A program made the translations under genes and the position numbers. The notes beneath the pieces were generated by a model that worked only from the letters and a program-made list of their open reading frames with translations, was not told the DNA's origin and ran no database searches. A stretch of 44,535 nucleotides of DNA from a virus. Location: the IMG/VR virus record IMGVR_UViG_3300027621_000012, positions 1-44,535 of that record; one strand, written 5' to 3'. Shown one piece after another: positions 7,282 through 16,220 of the stretch; the stretch's first letter is position 1; each line of letters opens with the position of its first letter.

Positions 7282-10200
7282 TTAGCAGCCTCCAGCGATT
7301 GCTTGGGATTTGAGAGCACTGACTCGCTCGTCAATGCCAGAAATGGCCTCACCAATGTTGGCAAGGACTTCATTGGGATTTTTCCGCCATTTCCGAATTC
7401 GATCTAATCGCTTGATCTGATTGGGTTCAATCTCCTCAACAGCAAAGTCCAGCGCTCGCTCTTTTGCCATCCGGCCTGAGTAGGCCTTTTCAAAGATGTC
7501 GTCCACGCTGGTAAATCCTCGCAAGTGAATGGCATTGTTCAGTCGTTCGACAAACTCCAGAGACCTGTCAAATACTTTCAAGATCGTGGAGACGGCCTGC
7601 TCGGTCAACGTGTCTTCCCATGAACTGCCATCCTTCCGTGGGAATTGCTCGTTAAGAACGTTGATTACCTCATCCCTTATTCCGTCTCCGTGCCAATCCG
7701 CGCCGGATTCCTTCGCCATGGAGAAGGTTTGGAAAGCGACTGCCTGAACCTCGATTCGCGCCGCCTCTTGATCCAGTGTCCCCGTGTAGTTCTGAAGACG
7801 CCACTTGCCAAAAACTGAATCAAAAACGTCCATTTCCTTCAGTGTCATCAAGGCAAACTGAATACGGTGCCAAGCTTCGTGATAGGCAGTGCTTATTAGA
7901 TCGGAAAACGGCTGGCTCTTCATGCCATTGATCGTGACAACATCTGAATATGCTTCATAGGTTCCGTATATGGCGGACGTCTGCTTCCCATCTCCTCCCC
8001 AGGCTGCTGGCACAATGCCTTCCGGCAAGTCATCGACAAAATTGATTTGCAGTCCTTCATCGCCAGCAACTTTCTTGATAGTTTGTGTTAATAATTCCTT
8101 GACAATCGCTTGATACTTGCCTTTTGCGCCGGAAATTATGTCGTCGATATTGCCGCGCCCCACGTTGAAATGGGCGGGATGGCTGATGCTTTGCAGGGGT
8201 TGAGGGCTTGCTGCTGGCCCTTGAGCAAGAGCTTTGATCCGGCCCTCAAGCTCAGGCATCTCTTGCCCCTGCATGAGCTTTTCCCAGTTGGCTTTCCCGC
8301 CAACCAGATCAAACCAGTCGGGGACGCCGCCTAGGCGATCAAAAGTATCCAGCCATTGCTGCTCGGTGACGCCCCACTTGCCTTTGCCGTTGTTAAGGCT
8401 GCCAAATTGCCGTGCTGTTCTTTCTGGATTGGCGTTGGGATCTAGCTTGACGGCAGGGGCGGCCGCGGGGGCCCTGGCGGCAGGGGCAGTAAACGCCTGG
8501 TCGGGGATGCTCAGCGTCATTGCCGATTGGGGCGCAGCACCCCCGCCAGCGGCCTGCTTGATGGCCTCTTTGACCTTGCTGCCGTGGGCGCGAATGGCGG
8601 CAACGTCGTAGCCGCCTGCCTCCAGGGCGCTGACTAGGCGATCTTCCCCCTTGGACTTCTTGGCCCCATCCCGCAGCATGTAGGCCGCCCGGTCCAGGTC
8701 GGAGCCGAACTGGACAGTCGCCATGCCGTAGCGGGGGTCGGACTTAGATAGGTCGGCGGGGAAGGTGAAGGCGGGCTCCTGCCTTGCGTAAGGATTGCCG
8801 GTTAGCTCCTTGTACTGCTGCTTCCAGTTGGGCAGCGCCTTCTGTAGTTGGGCAACCAGTCCTTCTGGACCGTCGCCGTCATTTCTCGCCAGCGCGGCCG
8901 GCAATCGAACTTCTTCTGTGAAGCGGATTCTCTCCGCCAGGCCAGCGATCTCCTTGGCCTTCTGCTTGCCGGCGGCACTGTTGGCAGGCGGCTCGGGCGC
9001 AGGCGGCTTTGCCGCAGGAAGATTCTTGCCACTAAATGGATCCCAGTCCCCAATCTCTTCTCCCGATGAATTGACTTTTTTAACGTCTACGCTGTTGGCC
9101 GGATCCCAGTAAATGCGGACCTGATGCAATTCCTTGCCACGTCCAGCGAGGTGCCCTCCCTCATGAGTAAACCCGCCGTAGCCGTCTTTTTGCAGTTTGA
9201 GCGTGAACTCGTGCCACATTTCCTGCAGCTCGAACGCTGGGACGTTGTACTCCTTGGAATAGGCTCGCATTTCATCAAAAATGCTAGCTAGTGATGGACT
9301 GTCGCCAAGCTCGTCAATCGAAGTCTCCGTCAGCTCTCTCATGGAGTCATAGCCGGCCACGCCACGCAGCTTATTGAGCACTTCCGCTGACGCGGGTTCA
9401 TCCATGTTAAAGAACTTTATTGGCTTCTTTTCAGTTACTTCGTAAATAACGCCGTTAATCATTGCTCCCCTAGTCCTATTCTTTTTCTGGTACTTACCTG
9501 CAAGGTTGAGGCTGTCAGTTGCGTATAGGCCGCTTCCATAGATATTCATTCCATCGCCGCCAAACTCTCCTCCGTCCGTGAGCTCAAACTCGCCGGCAGC
9601 GCCATGGAAGAACCGGCCCTGCCCACGGCTATCCATGGGTGCTTCTTCCTTCCAGCCATCCAGCATCCCGTTGGCCTTCTTCTGGTCCAGGGTCATGTCG
9701 TCCCAGCCCATGCGCTTGCGGGCTGCTTCCAGCTCCACCTGCTCGCGGATTGCATCGCGCCGGCCGTACTCCTCCGCCAGGCGCAGCTCGTCCTCCATGG
9801 CCAGCGCTGGATCTGACAGGTTCCGGGGGCCATCGGGCAGTTCAGGGATCGGCAGCGCACTCGGGCGCACCTCGCCGTTCTGGATTGCCTTCTTGATGAG
9901 CTGCTTCTTGAGCTCGTTGCGTTGCTCCGGCAGCAGCGGGGCATCGACTGGCTCCACCGGGGCAGGGGCCGGCTCCTCGGGCTTGATCGCGGGCGGCGCC
10001 GCTTCGGCGGCCTGCTCCAGCTGCTGCAGGATCCGCTTCTTGATCGCGTCAGGCTTTGCCCCGGCGGCGATGTCACTTGCGCCCTGATTCAGCAACTCGC
10101 TGATCGGTGTGCCGGCCAGGTACTTGTCCCGATCGAACTCATCGAGCACTCCCCGGGCCACGTCAGCAGCAGTCATCACCTGGCCCTGGTTGACCTGAGT

Positions 10201-12495
10201 TCCGCCCTTCTCTGCCAGCGCCTGGGTGGCCTTGCTTTTGCCAACCCTGCCGAACAGGTTCTTATTGCTGATTAGCTCCGCACGGACCTTGGCTGAGAGC
10301 TCAGCCTTTTGCAGCACGGATGAGTCCTTCATCCATTCATCCATGCCAGGGATGCCTCCCTGGGGCCCATCGGCGGCCTTCGGGGCCGAGGCTGCCATCT
10401 GCACCAGCTCAGCAAATCCGCGCTCGCTGATGTCCTTCTTGGCACCCAGGCCAGCGATGCGGATCATGTCCGCTGGATCCAGCCCGCTGCCGCCAAGGGC
10501 CAGGGCCCGGCCCAAGGCCAGTTCGCTATTGATTGCCTGCTGGAACAGGCCGTCCGGCAGCTTGCTCAGGGCCAGGCCTTGAACTCCCAAGCTCTTCTCG
10601 CCCTGGCCAGCCTTGAGAGGAATACCGGCAGCATCTAGCCCGGCAGCATCTTGGATTCCCTCCTGGCGAATGATCTTGGCCGCATCAAAGGCTGTGCCAG
10701 CGCCAGAAGCGATGTTGGCCTTGGCTCCAACGGTCCTGGCTTCTTCTGCGGTGTTGGCGAGGATCTCCTTCGTCTGGATCGAGCGAACGCCCAGCTCCTT
10801 TGCCTTGGCCAGGGAGTTGTGACCATTGACGATGTAGGTCTGGCCGTCCTGGGGGTCATTCCAGATCAGATTTACCTGCTCAAGGTCGGTGTTCCATTTG
10901 GTGACGCCATCAAGGGAGCCGCCGGCCTGCTGGCCCTGGGCGTTCACGTTGTCCTTGTACTGGAAGCGCGGGGGATCAACGGAAAGTGATCCGACATCCG
11001 TTGAGGACTGCCCAGGCTGAAGCCGGCTTGGCAGCACCGTTGTCCCATTGGCCTGAAGCGTCTTCAACCCATCGAGAACGTCCTGGCGGGTGAACTCCTG
11101 GTAGTCGCGTCCGGTCTGGCTCTGGATTGCCTGAAAGAGGTCTGGGTTGTTGTCGGGTGAGGCAAAGGACAGCAGGGAGTTGTTTGGCAGCTGCTGCCAT
11201 TGCGCCTCGTAGGGCACGACTGGATCAGCCAGGTTTCGGGAGGGTGCGCTGACCTGCTCGACGGATTGGGTCGGCTGGGGCTGGTAGTTGTCCTGCTGGT
11301 TTGTCAGCTGGTTCTCCAGCTCGGTCAACACCGGGCCGCCGCCCTGGGCCGCTGCTTTCAGGTGGTCGTCATCAAGCTGATCGGCGGCATGGATGGCCGT
11401 GTCGATCTCAGGCGCCTGGGGGTCGTAGGCCGGGGGTTCTTCGGGGCCGAGGAGCTGGTCCTCTGCTGCCTTGGCCGTGGCGGGCGCTGCTGGTGCTGCT
11501 GGTGCTGCTGGTGCCGCCGGGGCTGCTGCTGCCGGGGCTGGGCTGGGCTTCTGGGCTTCAGGGGTGAACTCATGGCCGTCATCGACTTCGGTCTGGAGGC
11601 CGTTCTCGGCCGCCCAGCTCCGGGCCTTCCTCACCTCGTCCATCACCCGGCCTTCCTTGAGCCGGCGGCCGACGTTTTTAAGGCCCTTGCCAACAGCCAG
11701 AAAGCCCAGCGATGCCGCTGCTTCAGCCATCGCATTGGGAAGCAGCGACTTGCCTGCAGCCGACACCATGTCGTCGCTTGGCTGCACAGCCCCGGGGGTG
11801 TTGGGGCCAAAGAGGTTGGCGGCGTTCCCTAGGCGGTTGTCCGTCAGCAGGGTGCTGATTGATGACTCGATGCCTGTACCGGCACTCCAGCGCAGGGCCT
11901 GCTGAACGCCAGGGTGCAGCGCTGCAAAGGCTCCTTTGGTGAAGGCATTGGCCCCAATGGCGAGATGGCCCCCATAGCCACCAAGGATTCCCGTCGAAAT
12001 GTCGGAGGAGAGCTGCTGAAGCCCAAGGTCCTCGGGCAATCGCTGCTCGTCCTGCTTGATGCCGAGGGCGGTCTTGATGCTGCGATCCGTGCTGGTGATG
12101 GCCCGGCCAACAGGGGAGGAGTTGGGGTCAGCAGGCTTTAAGCCGTTGGTGGCCCGCTGGACCAGGTTGGTCGCCAGTAGAGCCCCTGTGACGACAGGCT
12201 TGACCGTGGCGCCATAAAGGATGTCCCTCTGGGTTGGCAGCGGGCCTGAGGTGATCTTTCCGTTCGGTCCCCGGTAAAGGTTCATCAGGCCAACGCGGCC
12301 GGCGTAGGTGTACCCCTTGTTGATGCGTAGCTGCTGCGTCTGCCGATAGCGCACCTCGTTGCTGATGCCGGCCGGCGACATGTACCACCACCACGGATGG
12401 GATGCCTGTGCAGCTGCTGGTGTTGCCTTGACGCCTTCTGCCGGCAGCACGGGCGTTGCTTCGCTGACGGACAGACCGCGCCGTTCGGTAGCCAT
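7282..12495 (-). CDS. Giant polyvalent internal virion protein: ParB-like, ADP-ribosyltransferase-like and metallopeptidase-like segments (1737 aa)
   Basis: Start ATG 12495 has a good ribosome site (AGGAG, 5 bases upstream). Pro/Ala linkers near residues 318-340, 831-852, 1160-1172 and 1333-1350 separate domains. Residues about 505-620 carry a ParB-like nuclease pattern (YIVNGHNSLAKAKELGV at 554-570, then TAEEAR and GTAFDAAKI). Residues about 960-1140 look like an ADP-ribosyltransferase of the H-Y-E/Q type: FFHG (His964), GSGLYATD (Tyr991), QVRIYWDPANSVDV (from 1125). Residues about 1490-1600 hold a zincin motif, YHEAWHRIQ (HExxH at 1539-1543), with candidate third-ligand Glu in DQEAARIE. It sits where T7 has core/ejection proteins, so it is probably packaged and injected. 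Domain calls are by motif; activities are untested. Confidence 0.8.
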   Translation of the reverse strand: MATERRGLSVSEATPVLPAEGVKATPAAAQASHPWWWYMSPAGISNEVRYRQTQQLRINKGYTYAGRVGLMNLYRGPNGKITSGPLPTQRDILYGATVKPVVTGALLATNLVQRATNGLKPADPNSSPVGRAITSTDRSIKTALGIKQDEQRLPEDLGLQQLSSDISTGILGGYGGHLAIGANAFTKGAFAALHPGVQQALRWSAGTGIESSISTLLTDNRLGNAANLFGPNTPGAVQPSDDMVSAAGKSLLPNAMAEAAASLGFLAVGKGLKNVGRRLKEGRVMDEVRKARSWAAENGLQTEVDDGHEFTPEAQKPSPAPAAAAPAAPAAPAAPAAPATAKAAEDQLLGPEEPPAYDPQAPEIDTAIHAADQLDDDHLKAAAQGGGPVLTELENQLTNQQDNYQPQPTQSVEQVSAPSRNLADPVVPYEAQWQQLPNNSLLSFASPDNNPDLFQAIQSQTGRDYQEFTRQDVLDGLKTLQANGTTVLPSRLQPGQSSTDVGSLSVDPPRFQYKDNVNAQGQQAGGSLDGVTKWNTDLEQVNLIWNDPQDGQTYIVNGHNSLAKAKELGVRSIQTKEILANTAEEARTVGAKANIASGAGTAFDAAKIIRQEGIQDAAGLDAAGIPLKAGQGEKSLGVQGLALSKLPDGLFQQAINSELALGRALALGGSGLDPADMIRIAGLGAKKDISERGFAELVQMAASAPKAADGPQGGIPGMDEWMKDSSVLQKAELSAKVRAELISNKNLFGRVGKSKATQALAEKGGTQVNQGQVMTAADVARGVLDEFDRDKYLAGTPISELLNQGASDIAAGAKPDAIKKRILQQLEQAAEAAPPAIKPEEPAPAPVEPVDAPLLPEQRNELKKQLIKKAIQNGEVRPSALPIPELPDGPRNLSDPALAMEDELRLAEEYGRRDAIREQVELEAARKRMGWDDMTLDQKKANGMLDGWKEEAPMDSRGQGRFFHGAAGEFELTDGGEFGGDGMNIYGSGLYATDSLNLAGKYQKKNRTRGAMINGVIYEVTEKKPIKFFNMDEPASAEVLNKLRGVAGYDSMRELTETSIDELGDSPSLASIFDEMRAYSKEYNVPAFELQEMWHEFTLKLQKDGYGGFTHEGGHLAGRGKELHQVRIYWDPANSVDVKKVNSSGEEIGDWDPFSGKNLPAAKPPAPEPPANSAAGKQKAKEIAGLAERIRFTEEVRLPAALARNDGDGPEGLVAQLQKALPNWKQQYKELTGNPYARQEPAFTFPADLSKSDPRYGMATVQFGSDLDRAAYMLRDGAKKSKGEDRLVSALEAGGYDVAAIRAHGSKVKEAIKQAAGGGAAPQSAMTLSIPDQAFTAPAARAPAAAPAVKLDPNANPERTARQFGSLNNGKGKWGVTEQQWLDTFDRLGGVPDWFDLVGGKANWEKLMQGQEMPELEGRIKALAQGPAASPQPLQSISHPAHFNVGRGNIDDIISGAKGKYQAIVKELLTQTIKKVAGDEGLQINFVDDLPEGIVPAAWGGDGKQTSAIYGTYEAYSDVVTINGMKSQPFSDLISTAYHEAWHRIQFALMTLKEMDVFDSVFGKWRLQNYTGTLDQEAARIEVQAVAFQTFSMAKESGADWHGDGIRDEVINVLNEQFPRKDGSSWEDTLTEQAVSTILKVFDRSLEFVERLNNAIHLRGFTSVDDIFEKAYSGRMAKERALDFAVEEIEPNQIKRLDRIRKWRKNPNEVLANIGEAISGIDERVSALKSQAIAGGC

Positions 12496-12541
12496 TGGCT
12501 CCTATCGCTTTACTGCCCTCATTCCAACGCATTAGCGCGGA

Positions 12542-12561
12542 GTTGTCCGGGGTCGTAATTG
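12542..12561 (-). promoter_or_regulatory. Candidate phage promoter before the polyvalent protein gene
   Basis: Minus strand CAATTACGACCCCGGACAAC, in the 74-bp gap between the gp15-like stop and the ATG at 12495. It shares TACGACCCCGGA with the site at 25231-25249, a variant of the late motif that lacks the right CGTAG half. Confidence 0.45.
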
Positions 12562-12569
12562 AGTAGGTC

Positions 12570-14948
12570 CTAGCCGACCGAGGCGCCCGTCAGCACATCA
12601 AGGAAGCGCCCTCCAATCATCGACAACTTGGGGTGCTGGGGCGCCATGGAGACCAGGCCCTGGTTGGCATTGGTGACCGTCACAGAAGAGGTCAGGCGCT
12701 TGCGGGCCTTATTCAGCTCGCCAGGGGTCCACTCAGGCCTGTAGTTCGGATAGAACTTCAGCTGATCCTGGAAGAACTGGTAGGCGTTCGGGGCGCCAGC
12801 ATCGCGCCAGGCCCGCTCCAGCTTCATGCTCATGGGCTTGCCGTCGATCGTGCCCAGCAGGGCATCACGGATCACCCCAAGGGACAGGACGGGCTTGGAT
12901 TGATACTGCCTGAGCTCGACTGAGCGGTTGGGAATGTCGTCCAGCTCCTTGAGGTCGTAGACCCTGGGCATGGGCGTGGTCGTGACCTTCGGCTTGCCGT
13001 CAGGGCCAAGCTGGATCGGCTTGATGGTGCCGTAGGGATCGACCGATTTGCTTTGCGGATAGGCAGCGCTGCCGGGAAACAGGTACTCCACCTGGGATTT
13101 GTCTTTTGAGCCGTAATCGTCAATCGCTTCCTGAGTGATCGAGCGGACTTGGGTGTCGGAAAGGGGGCCCTTGTTCCTTGCCTCAGCCTCCTTGAGCCTG
13201 GTGTTGACGTGATTCACATAAGCAAACCGTTGGCGGCGCTCTGACTCAACCCTGTCGGGCTTGGTGTAGTCGGTGGCCCCTGAGCCGATCTCGTAATTGC
13301 GCTGCAGCCGGGCCTTGATGTTGTCGTTGACAATCTTGTCCCTGGGACCTGAGTAGCGGCTGAACCCCTGCGCCTCGATCTCCTTGCGACGGATTTCTCC
13401 GTTTGCCTGAACCAGGAACTGCTGGGCCCGCTTGGGGTCGCGGATTGTCGCTGCCAAGGCCTGCACCTGGGCCCGCTCCTTCCTGCCATCAAAGTCGGAG
13501 CCGTATTTCTGGCCAAGCTGGCCCATGTAGGACACCTCGACCCTCGGGTCGTCCAGCTCAAACACCAGATCCGAGTTGAGTTCAAGGGCCTCCTTGAAGT
13601 CCTTGCGGATCTGATAAATCTCCGTTGGGTTTAACCGTCGGCCAAGTCTTTGCTGTTCAGCTTGCACGAAGCCATCAAGCGCCCTTTTGCCAGCCTCCAT
13701 CCGACCCGGACCTGGCGGCATGTCCTCGATTGCCATGGAGATAACGCCGGCAGCCCGCTGGCCGATGTCCTTCATTTGGCCATTGCGAGACGCATAGCCG
13801 GCCTGCTGGTACTTAATCTTGCTGTCGATCGTTTCCTTGCTGTAGAGCTGATCCCAGCTGAGGTAGATGTCGTTGCCGTCGGGGTCTTTTGCGGGCTTGC
13901 CATCGAAGCCCCTGAGCGGTTCAGAGCTTTGAAGCACCCCCAACGCCTTGCGGGCTCCTGGGTTGTCCCGAAACTCGGCATCAGCGCTCATGATCTCGTA
14001 GGCCTCCCTGGTCCACTTGCTTGCCGCGCCAGGCAGGCCAGCTGATTGCAGGTAATCCCTTTGCATGTCATTGAGCTTTTTGCCCATCAAGTAATAGAAG
14101 GGTGACAAGTCTTTCCCGAATTGAGCGGTGGTGTAGGCAACTCCTCTGTATTCAAACTTTTTGTCTTTAAGTATCACGGACATTTCGTTGCTCAGCAGTG
14201 CTGCCAACTGCCTTGGCTTCATTTCGTCATAAAACTTGGTGCGATCTTCCTGGACTTTTTGCGCCACGCTCTCGCTGGCCCTTTCAATCTTTGGTGCCGT
14301 GTAGGCCTGGAAGCCTGGTGAGTTTTCGTTGACGCCGTACTTCTTGGTGACCTCGCTGATGTACTCAGAGCGGATCACGCTCAGCGCACTGAAGCCCTGG
14401 TCGGGGGAGTTGTAGTCAATGCGGCTGGATTGCTTCGCCACATAGCCAGCCATCCCCATCGCAATTTCCTGGCCAGCCAGCTTGCTGTTGCCGCGCTCAA
14501 CACCCATCCGGGCGTAGGGGTTGAGGATGTGCATCAGCCAACCCGCCTGGGGGTCCTTGATGGCCAGCGCCCGGTTCGAGTGGGCGTGATCCTTTTCGGC
14601 AATTTCGGAGCTGAGATCGACGTTCACCTGGGCCCGGCGGAACGCTTCCATCGCCTGAGCCTCACCCCTGTCCATCTGCCAGGCGGCGTACTGCAGGCCA
14701 GCGGTCTGAGCTGTTTTGACGAGCTGCTCACTGAAGGGCTTTAGGGCCACAGCCAACTGCTCGAAGCTGTTGTAGCCCTGCACATTGGGAGTGCCTGACG
14801 TGCCGACCATTGAGGCGCCCTTCGGGCTTGGCAGTCCCTGCGGCTGAGAGGGCTGAGCGTTTTGGTAGTTGACCGGACTGATGAAGGCATCGACCGGCTT
14901 GGCCGCTGCGTTGATCTGGCCGTAAGGGAGCGATTCGATGTTTGGCAT
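12570..14948 (-). CDS. 15: Internal virion protein, T7 gp15-like (792 aa)
   Basis: Soluble, largely helical protein starting MPNIESLPYGQINAAAKPVD, close in length to T7 gp15 (747 aa), and placed after the gp14-like gene as in T7. T7 gp15 forms the inner core and, with gp14 and gp16, is ejected to build the channel for DNA entry. A Pro/Gln-rich N-terminus (residues 1-55) precedes a helical body; no enzymatic motif was seen. The product is called from order, length and composition rather than from a diagnostic motif. Confidence 0.8.
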   Translation of the reverse strand: MPNIESLPYGQINAAAKPVDAFISPVNYQNAQPSQPQGLPSPKGASMVGTSGTPNVQGYNSFEQLAVALKPFSEQLVKTAQTAGLQYAAWQMDRGEAQAMEAFRRAQVNVDLSSEIAEKDHAHSNRALAIKDPQAGWLMHILNPYARMGVERGNSKLAGQEIAMGMAGYVAKQSSRIDYNSPDQGFSALSVIRSEYISEVTKKYGVNENSPGFQAYTAPKIERASESVAQKVQEDRTKFYDEMKPRQLAALLSNEMSVILKDKKFEYRGVAYTTAQFGKDLSPFYYLMGKKLNDMQRDYLQSAGLPGAASKWTREAYEIMSADAEFRDNPGARKALGVLQSSEPLRGFDGKPAKDPDGNDIYLSWDQLYSKETIDSKIKYQQAGYASRNGQMKDIGQRAAGVISMAIEDMPPGPGRMEAGKRALDGFVQAEQQRLGRRLNPTEIYQIRKDFKEALELNSDLVFELDDPRVEVSYMGQLGQKYGSDFDGRKERAQVQALAATIRDPKRAQQFLVQANGEIRRKEIEAQGFSRYSGPRDKIVNDNIKARLQRNYEIGSGATDYTKPDRVESERRQRFAYVNHVNTRLKEAEARNKGPLSDTQVRSITQEAIDDYGSKDKSQVEYLFPGSAAYPQSKSVDPYGTIKPIQLGPDGKPKVTTTPMPRVYDLKELDDIPNRSVELRQYQSKPVLSLGVIRDALLGTIDGKPMSMKLERAWRDAGAPNAYQFFQDQLKFYPNYRPEWTPGELNKARKRLTSSVTVTNANQGLVSMAPQHPKLSMIGGRFLDVLTGASVG

Positions 14949-14973
14949 TGGTTAATCGACCTTTGTGGTGGAT

Positions 14974-15774
14974 TTAGCGCAGTCCTTTGACGGACGCGGC
15001 AGTGCTGAAATAAGTGTTGACGCCGCCAAGCACGGCTGTTCCTGCGTTCAGCAGGCCATTGCTTGTCGGTGCGGCTCCCCGCATAGATGGGCCAGCAGGG
15101 GCGAGCATCGTCGGCAGCGGAGGGAACGGAGCCACGGGATCCATGTAGGGAGTCTTCTCGTAGAACTGCTGGCTGTTGTATTGGTTCAGATAGGTGGTGA
15201 TGGTCGACAGCTGGTCCCTTCGGTACTGCCTCTCCTGCAGCTTTTGCCCGATCGCTTGCAGGGCGCTGTAGTCACCTGCCTGCCTTGCGAAGTTGGCCAC
15301 ATGGCGATCCATGGATTGGCCCTCTTGCCCCATTGCGGCGTAGCTGGCGGACGCCTGCAGGGCCCTGTAGGTGTACTGCTGCATTGCCACGGCCTCCTGC
15401 ATCCCCCGCTCCTGGAGGGCCTGCTGGATGGCCTCTGAGTTGACGATGTAGTTGGTGCCGGCGCCTGTACGGGCTTCTCCGACACGCTTGGCCTGGTCCA
15501 GCTCCTTGGCCAGCTCGTAGTTCCTGAGCTGGTTGGTGTGTGCCAGCTGTTGGTTGTAGTTGACCGTCTCCGCCCAGTAGCCGTACTGAGAGTTGAGGTT
15601 GTTCATCTGAGCGTTCATGCCCGCCTGCCAGCGGTTGAACTCCCCCGACGCATCCTGGAAGGCGGTCTGGTTGACGTAATCCTGCTGTTTGGCGCTCTCA
15701 GCGGCGGAGCTGCCAAGCAGGTTTAGCCCCATCGAGAGGCCGCCGACTACCGCTGAGATGGGATCAATAATCAT
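14974..15774 (-). CDS. 14: Internal virion protein, T7 gp14-like (about 266 aa)
   Basis: The frame opens upstream at 15789, but the ATG at 15774 (MIIDPISAVVGGLSMGLNLL) overlaps the gp13 stop (TGATG), so I choose it. A hydrophobic N-terminal stretch (residues about 5-22, ISAVVGGLSMGLNLLGSS) is followed by a long Gln/Ala-rich helix (NQTAFQDASGEFNRWQAGMN...) and a Pro-rich then Gly-rich tail. This is the plan of T7 gp14 (196 aa), which enters the outer membrane on ejection. Position between gp13 and gp15 supports the call. Confidence 0.8.
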   Translation of the reverse strand: MIIDPISAVVGGLSMGLNLLGSSAAESAKQQDYVNQTAFQDASGEFNRWQAGMNAQMNNLNSQYGYWAETVNYNQQLAHTNQLRNYELAKELDQAKRVGEARTGAGTNYIVNSEAIQQALQERGMQEAVAMQQYTYRALQASASYAAMGQEGQSMDRHVANFARQAGDYSALQAIGQKLQERQYRRDQLSTITTYLNQYNSQQFYEKTPYMDPVAPFPPLPTMLAPAGPSMRGAAPTSNGLLNAGTAVLGGVNTYFSTAASVKGLR

Positions 15775-16220
15775 CAGCGTGACCTCCAAAAGGGACAGAA
15801 CAAAGCAGCGCTTGGTCCGTAGGGTTCAGGTTGGCTCACATGGAAGCCAAGGTGCTTCAGCCAGCGTATCGACATTCGGTTCTTGGCATAGACGTAATTG
15901 CCAATCGGCGCGTCAACCTTGTCCTGGCAGTAATCAACCCATTCCCTGCCGCGATGGATTAGCTGCAGGCGATGACTGCGGGTTGCCGTGAGGCCTTCTG
16001 TACCCAGCAGCCAGATCGTGTTGTCCACCAGGCCGCTGATGCCAACGGGCACGTCGTCATCCCCCAGGATCGCCCGGCAGACACTGCTGTTGGCCCAGCT
16101 GCTCAGCACCGCAACAGGCCCGCTGATGGCATGGCTGAGTTGCACCTCCTGCTCGTCTTGAGGCCTGATGTTGTCGGCGATGAAGTTGACGACATAAGCG
16201 TCTGGAAAGGCCCACCTCAT
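15774..16220 (-). CDS. 13: gp13-like protein with acetyltransferase-type fold (148 aa)
   Basis: The frame can open at 16259, but the ATG at 16220 (MRWAFPDAYVVNFIADNIRP) overlaps the gp12 stop as ATGA, the usual coupling here. T7 gp13 has the same place and belongs to a family (DUF2833-type) related to GNAT acetyltransferases; the pattern NYVYAKNRMSIRWLKHLGF near residues 110-128 (a neighbour-residue, helix, L-x-x-LGF) fits the end of a GNAT fold. T7 gp13 is needed for virion core assembly. Enzymatic activity is not implied. Confidence 0.78.
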   Translation of the reverse strand: MRWAFPDAYVVNFIADNIRPQDEQEVQLSHAISGPVAVLSSWANSSVCRAILGDDDVPVGISGLVDNTIWLLGTEGLTATRSHRLQLIHRGREWVDYCQDKVDAPIGNYVYAKNRMSIRWLKHLGFHVSQPEPYGPSAALFCPFWRSR

